A stretch of 64,000 nt of DNA, taken from assembly GCA_034520725.1 (NCBI GenBank), contig JAXHNH010000008.1:5673-69672 (forward strand). The letters are read 5' to 3'. A model generated the notes under the pieces. The model saw nothing but the letters and a program-made list of their open reading frames with translations, was not told the DNA's origin and did not search any database. Both the position numbers and the translations under genes were made by a program. This stretch comes from Gracilimonas sp034520725. Its GTDB lineage: Bacteria; Bacteroidota; Rhodothermia; Balneolales; Balneolaceae. Shown here in pieces: positions 1-8,804 of the stretch; within the stretch, counting starts at the first letter, position 1, and every line of letters begins with the position of its first letter.

Positions 1-539
1 ATCATTACGAAGTACTGGAACAGTTAAAAGATGAGGGAAAAATAAAAGCCTATGGTGCCTCTTTAGACACCTACGAAGAGATGAAACTTCTCATGGAGAC
101 AACAGAAAGTGAAGTGATCGAAGCTTTTTTCAATATTTTTCACCAGGATGCGGCAAAGGCGTTCGATGAAGCTCAAAAGAGAGGCGTGGGAATCATCGCG
201 AAAATACCGCTCGATTCCGGCTGGCTATCCGGTAAATACAGCGAAGAGAGTACGTTCGGGGATATCAGGGATCGATGGTCGCGCGAGGATATCAAAACCA
301 GGGCCATGTTGGTTCAGAAATTAAAAGTGATTCTTGGTGATGAACGGAATCTTGTGCACACGGCACTCTCGTTTTGCCTGGCTTACGATGCGGTTTCCAC
401 GGTGATTCCCGGCAGTAAAAATATTTCGCAGTTAAAAAGTAACCTGGAAAGCCTGAAGCATCCTGTTTCAAAAGAGCTTGTTGAAAAGCTTGAAGCCTTT
501 TATCGCGACGAAGTAAAAGAGCTTAACTTACCCTGGTAG
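1..539 (+). CDS. Aldo/keto reductase, C-terminal part (gene starts before the window)
   Basis: The reading frame is open from base 3, ahead of the first ATG at 81, so this is the 3' part of a longer gene, about 178 residues. The visible text fits the second half of an NAD(P)H-dependent aldo/keto reductase of the general stress (YhdN/Tas) type: an early KAYGAS stretch, a GVGIIAKIPLDSGWLSGKY segment, and a late TVIPGSKN cofactor-binding segment followed by the LKSNLES helix. The catalytic Asp/Tyr/Lys/His would lie mostly upstream of the window. It probably reduces aldehydes or ketones in the cytoplasm; the substrate cannot be told. The next 460 bases hold no gene. Confidence 0.85.
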   Translation, partial: HYEVLEQLKDEGKIKAYGASLDTYEEMKLLMETTESEVIEAFFNIFHQDAAKAFDEAQKRGVGIIAKIPLDSGWLSGKYSEESTFGDIRDRWSREDIKTRAMLVQKLKVILGDERNLVHTALSFCLAYDAVSTVIPGSKNISQLKSNLESLKHPVSKELVEKLEAFYRDEVKELNLPW

Positions 540-650
540 CTTAAATTTTGTCAGGAGATCACCTCTCGCTCGTGATTTTTTTCACAGCTTGATCTTCAAA
601 GTGATGAACGTTTACGGGGTTTATTATCAGGATCTGATTGATGATACTAA

Positions 651-847
651 TTAATGTGAGTTCGAGATAAAATGTTAATAGATAGGTTTAAAAAGACCGT
701 TTTTGGTCATTCCCGTGTAGACGGGAATCTAATACGTGCTATTAATTCAGCTTTAGAATCCTATCAACCTATTAGATTTCGGGCATACGCCGCGAAATGA
801 CTCTAAATTTTAATAAATGAATGATTCTTATATCGAACTGACGTTAA
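651..847 (+). repeat. MITE-like dispersed repeat, copy 1
   Basis: About 190 bases that recur at 31071-31251 in the same orientation with only a few differences. The ends form imperfect inverted repeats: TTAATGTGAGTTCGAGATAA at 651-670 against the reverse complement of 828-847, 16 of 20 matching. Inside are two hairpins, one with arms ATTCCCGT/ACGGGAAT around 710-731 and one with arms ATTTCGGGC/GCCGCGAAAT around 776-799. TTAA lies at both ends. It encodes nothing. A non-autonomous miniature element or REP-like unit fits best; no matching transposase is in the window. Confidence 0.75.
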
Positions 848-940
848 TTAACGATTTATCGCCTTATAACCTGCGCAATAATCGGACGCACTTCGCTCTC
901 TATTGCCCATTTTATTTTTTGGAAGCCATCTCGTCCAAAG

Positions 941-973
941 AAAAAAGGCAGCCTGAAGATCAGACTGCCTTTT
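941..973 (-). terminator. Rho-independent terminator of katG
   Basis: Read on the minus strand, a stem AAAGGCAG/CTGCCTTT with an inner CTGA/TCAG pair is followed by a T run. It lies 30 bases past the katG stop. Confidence 0.75.
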
Positions 974-1002
974 GAATAATCAGTTATTGTGAAGTAAGGG
1001 AA

Positions 1003-3267
1003 TCACTTCAGATCAAAACGATCTAGGTTCATCACTTTGTCCCACGCTTTCACGAAGTCGTTCAGGAATTTTTCCTCAGAGTCTGAGCTTCCATACACTT
1101 CGGCTACAGCTCTCAATTCAGAGTTTGAACCGAAGATCAGGTCAGCACGTGTAGCTGTCCACTTCACGTTTCCGGAGTCGCGGTGGCGACCTTCAAACAG
1201 ATCTCCCTCTTCGGAAGTTGCCTTCCACTCATTGCTCAGATCGAGCAGGTTTGTGAAGAAGTCGTTGGAAAGTGTTCCCGGCTTATCGGTAAACACACCG
1301 TGACGTGTTCCGTCCCAGTTGGTATCCAGTACGCGCATTCCGCCGAGAAGTACGGTCATTTCAGGAATAGTGAGCGTCATAAGCTGAGCTCTATCCACCA
1401 GCATCTCTTCGGCTGTTTCAGTTCTGCGAGCGTGTGGTTTAAAGTAGTTACGGAAGCCGTCAGCTTCAGGCTTCATCCACTCGAAAGACTCCACATCGGT
1501 CTGATCTGCTGATGCATCTGAACGGCCCGGTGTGAACGGAACGCTGATATCGTGACCGGCTTTCTCTGCTGCTTTTTCAATAGCGGCACATCCACCGAGA
1601 ACGATCACATCTGCCAGTGATACTTCTTCGTTTCCTGACAGCGAATCGTTAAACTCTTTCTGAACTTCTTCCAGTTTGTCGAGTACCTTCTCGAGCTGTC
1701 TTGGGTTATTTACTTCCCAGTTCTTCTGCGGCTCGAGGCGAACCCGTGCACCGTTAGCTCCACCACGCTTGTCTGAATCGCGGTAGGTAGAAGCAGAAGC
1801 CCATGCAGCCGATACCAGTTCTGAGACAGAGAGCCCGGTATCGAGAATTTTTCCTTTCAGATCTTCAATATCCTTGTCGTTGATCAGTTCGTGATCCACT
1901 TCAGGGATCGGATCCTGCCAGAGCAGATCTTCTTCCGGAACTTCAGGTCCGAGGTATCGGGATTTTGGCCCCATATCGCGGTGTACCAGCTTGAACCATG
2001 CTTTTGCAAATACATCAGCAAATATCATCCGGATCATTCGTAGGAACTGTCGTGAGATCTTTCGTATCCGGGATCTGCGATCATTGCAATATCCGTGGTA
2101 AGCATCATCGGGGCATTTTTCTTCCCTTCAATATGCGCATCGGGCACCGTACCGTCACCGGCATTGTCTTTAGGTGTCCACTGCCATTTTCCGGCCGGAC
2201 TCTTGGTCAGCTCCCACTCATACTCAAACAGGTTTTCATAAAAGCCCATGTCCCACTTGAGTGGTTCGTTTGTCCATGCGCCTTCCAGTCCACTGGTAAT
2301 GGTATCGGCCCCTTTTCCTGAACCGTGATTGTTTTTCCAGCCAAGTCCCATTTCTTCCATCGGAGCTTTTTCCGGATCGGGTCCGTTGTGCTCTTCCGGA
2401 GCCGCGCCATGTACTTTTCCGAAAGTGTGTCCACCGGCGATCAGTGCTACGGTCTCTTCGTCATTCATCGCCATACGCTTAAACGACTGTCGGATATATT
2501 CTGCAGATTTTTTGGGATCGGGTTCTCCGTTTGGTCCTTCAGGATTCACATAGATCAGACCCATGTGGTCGGCAGCAAGCCGTCCTTTCAAATTACCGTC
2601 TTCATCATGGCGCTCATCGCCCAGCCATTCATGCTCAGGTCCCCAGTTAATATCTCTTTCCGGTTCCCACACGTCGGCACGACCACCGCCAAAACCGAAC
2701 GTTTCAAAGCCCATTGACTCAAGGGCAACGTTTCCGGCTAGAATCATAAGGTCAGCCCATGACAATTTTCTTGCCATATTTTTGCTTTGATGGGCCATGA
2801 AGCAATCTGCTGCCTTATCAAGACTCACGTTATCAGGCCAGCTGTTCACAGGTGCAAAACGCTGATTACCGGTGCCTACCGCCACCGCGTCCATCGGCCA
2901 CACGATACGTTCCGGCACTGTGCCACGCCATTCGGATCATCAGTGGTCCGTAGTGACCCCAATCTGCCGGCCACCAATCTTTAGAATCGGTCATCAGATC
3001 ATTGAGATCTTTTTTAACCTCATTCAGGTCAAGTTTCTTAAACTCTTCCGCGTAGTCAAAATCCTCACCCATTGGGTCAGAAAATGGTGAGTGTTGACGC
3101 AGTATATCCAGATCCAATTTATTGGGCCACCAGTCACGGATTCTGGTTCCTGATCCGGCGGTGTCTTTAATTACTCCATTTCCATTATGAAATGGACATT
3201 TACTTTCTTGATTTTCTTTGTTATCAGCCATATTTGCTCCATTATATTCTTTCTTTAATAGATTCAT
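1003..3267 (-). pseudogene. katG: Catalase-peroxidase KatG, split by frameshifts
   Basis: Heme catalase-peroxidase that removes hydrogen peroxide. Three frames cover one protein of about 750 residues: an N-terminal part (2866-3267) with the distal Trp-His site in MIRMAWHSAGTYR, a middle part (2034-2918) with the adduct-forming Tyr in GLIYVNPEG and the proximal-site IAGGHTFGK, and a C-terminal domain (1003-2037). The joins lie near 2890-2915 and 2040. A third disturbance at about 2765-2820 is self-correcting: residues between DKA and KLSWAD read as nonsense while the frame before and after is right. All catalytic residues survive, so sequence error is more likely than true loss. An alternative start at MADNKENQ is possible (3231). 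Confidence 0.9.
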
Positions 3268-3339
3268 AAGAAAGCGATTCCAACCACCTGAACCAAATCA
3301 ATAAAGGTTTAAGGCGTGATAGGTTTTCTTTATGAGAAT

Positions 3340-3367
3340 AGGTTCAAGGTGTTAGGTGCAAGGAATT
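3340..3367 (+). repeat. Heptamer array AGGTTCA/AGGTGTT/AGGTGCA/AGGAATT
   Basis: Four back-to-back 7-mers, all starting AGG, lie between katG and the FKBP gene. GAGAAT just before and ATTCTC at the end can pair to close a hairpin. This belongs to the heptamer class also seen at 10.3, 53.1, 53.6 and 57.3 kb. Confidence 0.6.
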
Positions 3368-3398
3368 CTCAAAAATCTCTTGAGTCTTGGAGCAGGAT

Positions 3399-3911
3399 CT
3401 ATTGTACGCTGATGAGGTCGATCTCAAAGATGAGGTTGGCATTTGGTGGGATGCTTTCGCCTGAACCGCGGGACCCATAGGCGTAAACGGATGGAATATA
3501 AAATGTGGTGGATCCTCCGGACTGGATCAATGGGATGCCGATCTGCCAGCCATAGATAAGATTGCGCAATGGAAAAGTAACAGGGCTTTGGGATTGATCA
3601 AAAATGGTGCCGTCGCTCATCAATTGGCCCTGGTAATTTACCGTAACCTGACTGCAGAGTTCAGCGGTTTTGCCGGAACCGGATTCATTGATTACATAAC
3701 GAAGTCCCGATGAGTGTTCCTGTACATCTTCAATGTTATTCTCAGCCAGGTAGGCATCGATGGCTGCAATATCTTCTTCAAGTTGACTTTCATCAACTCC
3801 GGCAAGATTCAGTTCGTAGTTACAAGTTTCAGTGTCACTGAAACATCCGCTTGATATTACAATGATGGTAAGAAATAGTGCTGCCAGTACAGCTTTGAAA
3901 TAAAGATGCAT
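3399..3911 (-). CDS. FKBP-type peptidyl-prolyl isomerase, lipoprotein
   Basis: A 170-residue exported foldase that isomerises Xaa-Pro bonds, probably in the periplasm or on the outer membrane. Residues 1-22 form a lipoprotein signal ending in the lipobox ISSGC, with Cys23 as the acylated residue. The FKBP domain fills roughly residues 75-170: VTVNYQGQLMSDGTIFDQS, the central GWQIGIPLIQSGG loop, YIPSVYAYGSRG, and the closing LIFEIDLISV strand. The helical linker before it is short. It stands alone between katG and the pnt genes, both on the same strand, with 81 bases to pntB. Confidence 0.9.
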   Translation of the reverse strand: MHLYFKAVLAALFLTIIVISSGCFSDTETCNYELNLAGVDESQLEEDIAAIDAYLAENNIEDVQEHSSGLRYVINESGSGKTAELCSQVTVNYQGQLMSDGTIFDQSQSPVTFPLRNLIYGWQIGIPLIQSGGSTTFYIPSVYAYGSRGSGESIPPNANLIFEIDLISVQ

Positions 3912-3992
3912 TTTTTGAAATGAGAGATGTAGATAATCTGATTTAGTAAGGCCTTAAAGATACTACAGAACTACTCATAGATGCATCCCTGT

Positions 3993-5411
3993 TTATACAT
4001 TATTCAGGGCTTCGCTTAGTGCCTGAAGACTCTTCTTGGCATCGCCGAAAAACATCTGATTTTTCTCATCATAGAACAACGGATTGTCGATACCTGCATA
4101 TCCGGGATTCAGACTTCGTTTGAATACCACGGTGCGTTTGGCTTCATCCACATTGAGAATAGGCATACCATAGATGGGACTTCCGGGCTCAGTTTTAGCA
4201 ACCGGGTTCACCACGTCATTGGCGCCGATAATGAGAACCACATCTGTGGTTTTGAATTCGGGATTGATCTGATCCATATCAAGCAACTGATCGTAGGGGA
4301 CATCTGCTTCAGCAAGCAACACATTCATGTGACCGGGCATACGTCCCGCAACGGGGTGGATACCATATTTGACCTGAACGCCACGTTCCTCGAGTTTCAT
4401 GGCCACTTCTTTTAGAACATGCTGAGCCTGAGCGACAGCCAAACCATAACCCGGCGCGATGACCACTTTGGACGCGTAAGCGACCTGAATGGCAAGATCT
4501 TCTGCAGAGGTTTCACGAACAGTTTTATCGCCATCTTCACCACCGCCTGATCCGGCAGAATCACCGCCAAAAGATCCAAAGATCACGTTGGCCAGTGAGC
4601 GGTTCATGGCTTTGCACATAATTTGAGTCAGGATGAGTCCCGCTGCACCCACAAGAGCACCTGCAATGATCAGTAGGTTATTCCCGATCACGAAACCGGC
4701 CATAGAGGCTGCCAGACCGGAGTAGGAGTTAAGAAGCGAGATGACCACCGGCATATCGGCTCCACCAATTGGGATAACGGAAGTGACACCGATCAAAAGT
4801 GATAAACCAAGGATGATCCAGAAAATAGTTTGGTTGGTTGGGTCAAGTGTGAAAAATCCGATCAGGACCAAAACCGCGATCATGGATCCGATGTTGATGA
4901 TATTCAATCCGGGAAAAGTGATTGCATTTCCGGAGATGAATCCCTTCAGTTTTCCGAAGGCAATGAAGCTACCGGTAAAAGTGAGTGAACCAATGAAGAT
5001 ACCGAGTCCGGTGGTAACCAGGCTGTCTGGCGTCATGATAGTTGGATCGACGAGGCGAGAAAATTCTCCCCAGGCAACTAAAGCTGAGGCACCGCCACCA
5101 AATCCGTTGAAAACGGCAACCAGTTCCGGCATGGCGGTCATGGCTACTTTCTTGGCCAGTACGGCTCCGATCAAACCACCGATCAGAACACCGGCTATGA
5201 TCCATTCAAAGGAAATGATCTGCTGATCAAATAGAGTAACTACTATACCGATGAACATCCCGAGTGCTGCAAGCTGATTTCCTTTTCGGGCTGTGGCAGG
5301 GGAGTTCAAAAATTTCAAACCGCGAATAAAAAAGAAGGTCGCGATCAGGTATATGATCTGAATGGTATCAGGTAAATAGGGTAGGAACGCTTCTGGTAAA
5401 AACTGACTCAT
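3993..5411 (-). CDS. pntB: NAD(P) transhydrogenase subunit beta
   Basis: The 472-residue beta subunit of the proton-translocating transhydrogenase, which moves hydride from NADH to NADP+ using the proton gradient. Residues 1-260 form about nine membrane helices (domain II part). Residues 300-472 form the NADP(H)-binding domain III, with GYGLAVAQAQH, the GIHPVAGRMPGHMNVLLAEA segment and the late VFKRSLNPGYAGIDNPLF loop. Length is normal for the family. Its ATG overlaps the stop of pntAB by four bases (ATGA), so the two are translationally coupled. It is the last gene of pntAA-pntAB-pntB. Confidence 0.95.
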   Translation of the reverse strand: MSQFLPEAFLPYLPDTIQIIYLIATFFFIRGLKFLNSPATARKGNQLAALGMFIGIVVTLFDQQIISFEWIIAGVLIGGLIGAVLAKKVAMTAMPELVAVFNGFGGGASALVAWGEFSRLVDPTIMTPDSLVTTGLGIFIGSLTFTGSFIAFGKLKGFISGNAITFPGLNIINIGSMIAVLVLIGFFTLDPTNQTIFWIILGLSLLIGVTSVIPIGGADMPVVISLLNSYSGLAASMAGFVIGNNLLIIAGALVGAAGLILTQIMCKAMNRSLANVIFGSFGGDSAGSGGGEDGDKTVRETSAEDLAIQVAYASKVVIAPGYGLAVAQAQHVLKEVAMKLEERGVQVKYGIHPVAGRMPGHMNVLLAEADVPYDQLLDMDQINPEFKTTDVVLIIGANDVVNPVAKTEPGSPIYGMPILNVDEAKRTVVFKRSLNPGYAGIDNPLFYDEKNQMFFGDAKKSLQALSEALNNV

Positions 5412-5704
5412 TTCTCATCCTCCTTTTTCTTGAACATCTCCAGCATGCGGTCGGTCACCATAAAACCACCCACCACGTTAATGGTGGCAAATACAATGGC
5501 CACAAATCCAATGATCTGACTCATCTGAGAGTCAAGTCCCGAGTGGCCGGCTACAATAAGCGCACCCACAATAGTGATTCCTGAAATGGCATTGGCGCCA
5601 CTCATAAGCGGTGTATGCAAAGTCGGAGGGACTTTTGAAATCAGTTCAAAGCCAATAAAACAGGCCAGAACAAAGATGAACAAGGAGAAAATTAAGGCTG
5701 ACAT
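5408..5704 (-). CDS. pntAB: NAD(P) transhydrogenase alpha subunit, membrane part
   Basis: A 98-residue membrane protein equal to the C-terminal membrane segment of the E. coli alpha subunit, here a separate gene. Three to four hydrophobic helices are visible, with the typical short LISKVPPTLHTPLMSGANAISGI-type motif following helix 1. It completes the proton channel together with PntB. It overlaps pntB by four bases and follows pntAA by 111 bases. Confidence 0.93.
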   Translation of the reverse strand: MSALIFSLFIFVLACFIGFELISKVPPTLHTPLMSGANAISGITIVGALIVAGHSGLDSQMSQIIGFVAIVFATINVVGGFMVTDRMLEMFKKKEDEK

Positions 5705-5815
5705 AATGTTTTAGTATTGAATATCTAGTTTATTCGAATTTATCAATAGTTGTTCAGTACATCGTTGATTGATGCAATTCATAAAGCGATTGACGCGAAT
5801 AACTTCATATTCCTA

Positions 5816-6952
5816 TTAATGTTCGTGTTCGTATTCTTTCAGCATGGGACTGATGACTTCGCCCTGATGCGTGATGGTGGTTTTTAGCAGTATTTCGTCT
5901 TCGAAGTTGAAATTTGGTTTACCGTCTTCGATCAGCAGATCTAAAAGCGCGTACATATTTTTGGAGTACAGCTTGCTGGCGTGGAGTGAAAGCTGACTTG
6001 GTAGATTGTTGGGTCCTACAATATTCACTCGGTATTTTTCAACGGTTTTGCCGTGTTCGGTCAGTTCACAGTTACCGCCATTTTCTGATGCGATATCCAC
6101 GATCACTGAACCGGGTAACATATCTTTCACCATGGCCTCGGTGATCAAAACCGGAGCCGGCCTTCCCGGAATGAGAGCTGTAGTAATAATGATATCCGAT
6201 TTTTTAGCGTGCTCGTGGATGACCTGTCGTTGCATATCCTGTTTTTTTTCATCCAGTTCTTTGGCATAGCCGCCTTCAGTCTGTGTTTCTTCATCGCCAA
6301 GTTGTACTTCCACGAATTTGGCACCCAGACTTTCCACCTGTTCTTTTACTTCAGGTCGGATATCGAAGGCTTCAACCACAGAACCCAACCTCTTTAACGT
6401 GGCGATGGCCTGAAGTCCTGCCACTCCGGCACCCAACACCAGTGACTTGGCCGGCGGAATAGTTCCTGCTGCGGTCATCATCATTGGCAGATATTTATCA
6501 AGTTCGTTGGCAGCTATGAGTGCCGCTTTGTAACCGGCAATGGAGCTCATGGAGGATAGGGCATCCATATTTTGGGCACGGGAGATACGCGGAACGGCGT
6601 CCATTCCCAGTGCAGAAATACCAAGTTCTTTAAGCATCTCAACCAGTTCAGGATGTTGCAGCGCCCAAAGGAAGCAGATCAAAATGGCGTCTTTCTTTAG
6701 TTTCTTCAGTTCCTCTTCGGGCGGCGTTTGAATGGTAAGCAGGATGTCGGAACCTGACAGGATCTCATCACGACTTCCGGCTATCTTAGCCCCGGCATCT
6801 TTGTATTGTTGGTCCGGAAAGTTGGATGTGACTCCGGCATCCGGTTCAACCCAAACTTCCAGTTCTTTTTCGATAAGTTTTTCTGAGACTTCGGGGGTCA
6901 ATGCTACCCTGCGCTCGAACTCAGCCGTTTCTTTTAAAACACCTACGATCAC
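5816..6952 (-). CDS. pntAA: NAD(P) transhydrogenase alpha subunit, NAD-binding part
   Basis: The 378-residue cytoplasmic domain I, related to alanine dehydrogenase, which binds NAD(H). Recognisable parts are the start IVGVLKETAEFERRVALTPE, the SRAQNMDALSSMSSIAGYKA segment, and the Rossmann stretch LVLGAGVAGLQAIATLKRLG with the following FDIRPEVKEQVESLGAKF. It is first in the pnt operon. The split into three genes is common outside enteric bacteria. It shares a 273-base upstream region with the divergent trxB. Confidence 0.94.
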   Translation of the reverse strand: MIVGVLKETAEFERRVALTPEVSEKLIEKELEVWVEPDAGVTSNFPDQQYKDAGAKIAGSRDEILSGSDILLTIQTPPEEELKKLKKDAILICFLWALQHPELVEMLKELGISALGMDAVPRISRAQNMDALSSMSSIAGYKAALIAANELDKYLPMMMTAAGTIPPAKSLVLGAGVAGLQAIATLKRLGSVVEAFDIRPEVKEQVESLGAKFVEVQLGDEETQTEGGYAKELDEKKQDMQRQVIHEHAKKSDIIITTALIPGRPAPVLITEAMVKDMLPGSVIVDIASENGGNCELTEHGKTVEKYRVNIVGPNNLPSQLSLHASKLYSKNMYALLDLLIEDGKPNFNFEDEILLKTTITHQGEVISPMLKEYEHEH

Positions 6953-7225
6953 TGCAAATCCTCCTTTAAGGTTGTTCGTGCAATAAGTAAGTTAAATGCC
7001 GATAAATCGCAAACCAAAATAGATGTTCTCGTACCGATTTTTTTGATCTACCGGACAAAGTAAGTATTTGAACCTTGGGAACATCAGGAGAACAAAAAGA
7101 AAATACTTTGTGAATATAAGATGAAGTCAGAATAATCAACGTCTATGATTTATATAGGATAATTTGAGAGGCTATTTTGCCTATTAAGCCTTATAATTCA
7201 TATTGAATCAAAAAAGGAATTTATT
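6953..7225. promoter_or_regulatory. Divergent intergenic region between pnt operon and trxB
   Basis: 273 bases, AT-rich toward trxB, with no open frame of note. It must hold the promoters of both the leftward pnt operon and rightward trxB. An AAAAAGGAAT ribosome-binding site sits just before the trxB ATG. No palindrome strong enough to name an operator was seen. Confidence 0.5.
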
Positions 7226-8203
7226 ATGGAAGATATTGCAGGAAAAACATTTAAAGTTGTTATCGTCGGAAGCGGTCCGGCAGGATTTACCGCGGCTCTT
7301 TATGCTGCAAGAGCTGATCTGAATCCGTTAGTATTTGAAGGACCTGAGCCGGGCGGACAACTAATGACCACTACCGACGTAGATAATTTTCCCGGGTACC
7401 CTGAAGGAGTGATGGGGCCGCAAATGATGCAGGAATTTCGCGAGCAGGCGACCCGTTTTGGAGCCGACTGCCGGTACGGAGTGGTTACTAATATTGATTT
7501 TAGTAGGAAGCCTTATGTCCTCACCATTGATGAGAAGACGGAGATCTTTGCTCACGCCGTGATCGCATCGACCGGTGCTTCTGCCAAATGGCTGCACCTG
7601 CCAAGCGAACAGAAATTACGTGGTAAAGGAGTATCTGCCTGCGCAACCTGCGACGGAGCCTTTTTCCGTGATCAGCACGTTTTGGTAATTGGAGGTGGAG
7701 ATACCGCGATGGAAGAAGCTACGTTCCTAACCAAATTTGCCAGTAAGGTAACCGTTGTGCACCGCCGTGATGAACTACGTGCTTCCAAAGCCATGCAACA
7801 GCGGGCGTTCAACAACGATAAAATTGAATTCATGTGGGACAGTGAGCTGGTTGAAGTTCTTGGAGATAATGTAGTGGAAGGAGCTAAGGTCAAAAACCGG
7901 AACACCGAAGAAGTCACTACTCTGGAAGATGTAACAGGTGTATTTGTAGCGATTGGCCACAAACCAAATACCGACCTGTTTAAAGGCGTGGTGGAGATGG
8001 ATGATGTGGGTTACATTCAAACCAAAGGACAGTCTACAGAAACAGATCAACCCGGATTATTTGCTTGCGGTGATGCCATGGATGCTGTTTACAGACAGGC
8101 CGTGACTGCCGCGGGAACCGGATGCAAGGCAGCCCTGGATGCTGAGCGCTATCTCGGAGAGCTGGAAAGCAGAGAAGCTATTGCCGAATCCCATTGGAAA
8201 TAA
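7226..8203 (+). CDS. trxB: Thioredoxin-disulfide reductase
   Basis: A 325-residue cytoplasmic flavoenzyme passing electrons from NADPH to thioredoxin. The FAD-binding GSGPAGFTAALYAARA is at residues 14-29, GGQLMTTTDVDNFPG follows, the redox-active CATC is in ACATCDGAFF near residue 138, and the NADPH fold VIGGGDTAMEEATFLTKFA follows with HRRDELRAS. The late LFACGDAMDAVYRQAVTAAGTGC binds FAD again. Length is standard. It is monocistronic, closed by an inverted-repeat hairpin shared with the convergent DUF4342 gene. With PntAB just upstream, NADPH supply and use sit side by side. Confidence 0.95.
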   Translation: MEDIAGKTFKVVIVGSGPAGFTAALYAARADLNPLVFEGPEPGGQLMTTTDVDNFPGYPEGVMGPQMMQEFREQATRFGADCRYGVVTNIDFSRKPYVLTIDEKTEIFAHAVIASTGASAKWLHLPSEQKLRGKGVSACATCDGAFFRDQHVLVIGGGDTAMEEATFLTKFASKVTVVHRRDELRASKAMQQRAFNNDKIEFMWDSELVEVLGDNVVEGAKVKNRNTEEVTTLEDVTGVFVAIGHKPNTDLFKGVVEMDDVGYIQTKGQSTETDQPGLFACGDAMDAVYRQAVTAAGTGCKAALDAERYLGELESREAIAESHWK

Positions 8204-8209
8204 GTTATT

Positions 8210-8268
8210 AGAGAGATTGAGAGATCAAGTATTCGAACACTTGATCGCTCAATAACTCAATCTCTGAA
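8210..8268. terminator. Bidirectional terminator hairpin built of octamer-like repeats
   Basis: A long imperfect inverted repeat between convergent genes: AGAGATTGAG then ATCAAGT on the left, ACTTGAT then CTCAATCTCT on the right. Within each arm the units recur with a period near eight (AGAGATTG, AGAGATCA). There is no long T run, but the position between two 3' ends supports termination. Confidence 0.6.
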
Positions 8269-8712
8269 TCACTTATTATTCTTTTTCCCTACCGTTTTTT
8301 CGTCTTTTTCTTCTTCCTTTTTAGGATCTGATTCAGTCTTGGCATTAGTTTTCTCCTCTGCCTCGTCCTCGGTTTCATCCTCATCTTTGATATCTATAAA
8401 TTCAGCATCCACGGAATATTCGTCATCGTCGGTCACTTCCCGTTCTACAATGATCTGATAATCGTTGATGAACATGGCGAACATGCCAATGGCAGCTATA
8501 ACCGGCGCCATAGCGGCAGCAAGTGTCACCCCTCCAACACCAACCGTTAAATTGGTCTGGAATTTGATCTCCCCCTCTTTATTCTTAATAATAAGCTGAC
8601 GGGCGCTTCCCTCTTTGATCATTTTACGGATCTGACTGATCACTTCATTAACACCGCCCTGTATCTCCTGATAGATCGTTTTTGCCTTGTCTTTAGCTTC
8701 TTCTTTTTTCAT
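8269..8712 (-). CDS. DUF4342 domain protein
   Basis: A 147-residue protein of unknown function. The first 95 residues match the DUF4342 pattern: a helical start, GSARQLIIKNKEGEIKFQTNL, then a hydrophobic membrane-like stretch from VGVGGVTLAAAMAP to AMFI, and YQIIVER. The last 50 residues are almost only Glu, Asp and Lys and probably disordered. It probably associates with the membrane. It ends against the trxB terminator and starts 14 bases from the opposite-strand open frame of yifB. Confidence 0.75.
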   Translation of the reverse strand: MKKEEAKDKAKTIYQEIQGGVNEVISQIRKMIKEGSARQLIIKNKEGEIKFQTNLTVGVGGVTLAAAMAPVIAAIGMFAMFINDYQIIVEREVTDDDEYSVDAEFIDIKDEDETEDEAEEKTNAKTESDPKKEEEKDEKTVGKKNNK

Positions 8713-8804
8713 GATATGTATGATTTATGAAATTTTTTTGTAAGGAATTGCTTTCCCACAGCTCTAACTACGTAAAGAGAATAAAAAAGATTCAGGTACA
8801 AAAC

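Noticed and set aside
661..847. Hairpins in the 190-base repeat as a terminator of the aldo/keto reductase gene
   Set aside because: There is no T run after either hairpin, and the same hairpins recur 30 kb away as part of the repeat.
4741..5226. A 161-codon open frame opposite pntB
   Set aside because: It mirrors the codon pattern of pntB, has no ribosome site and no recognisable domain. pntB is certain.
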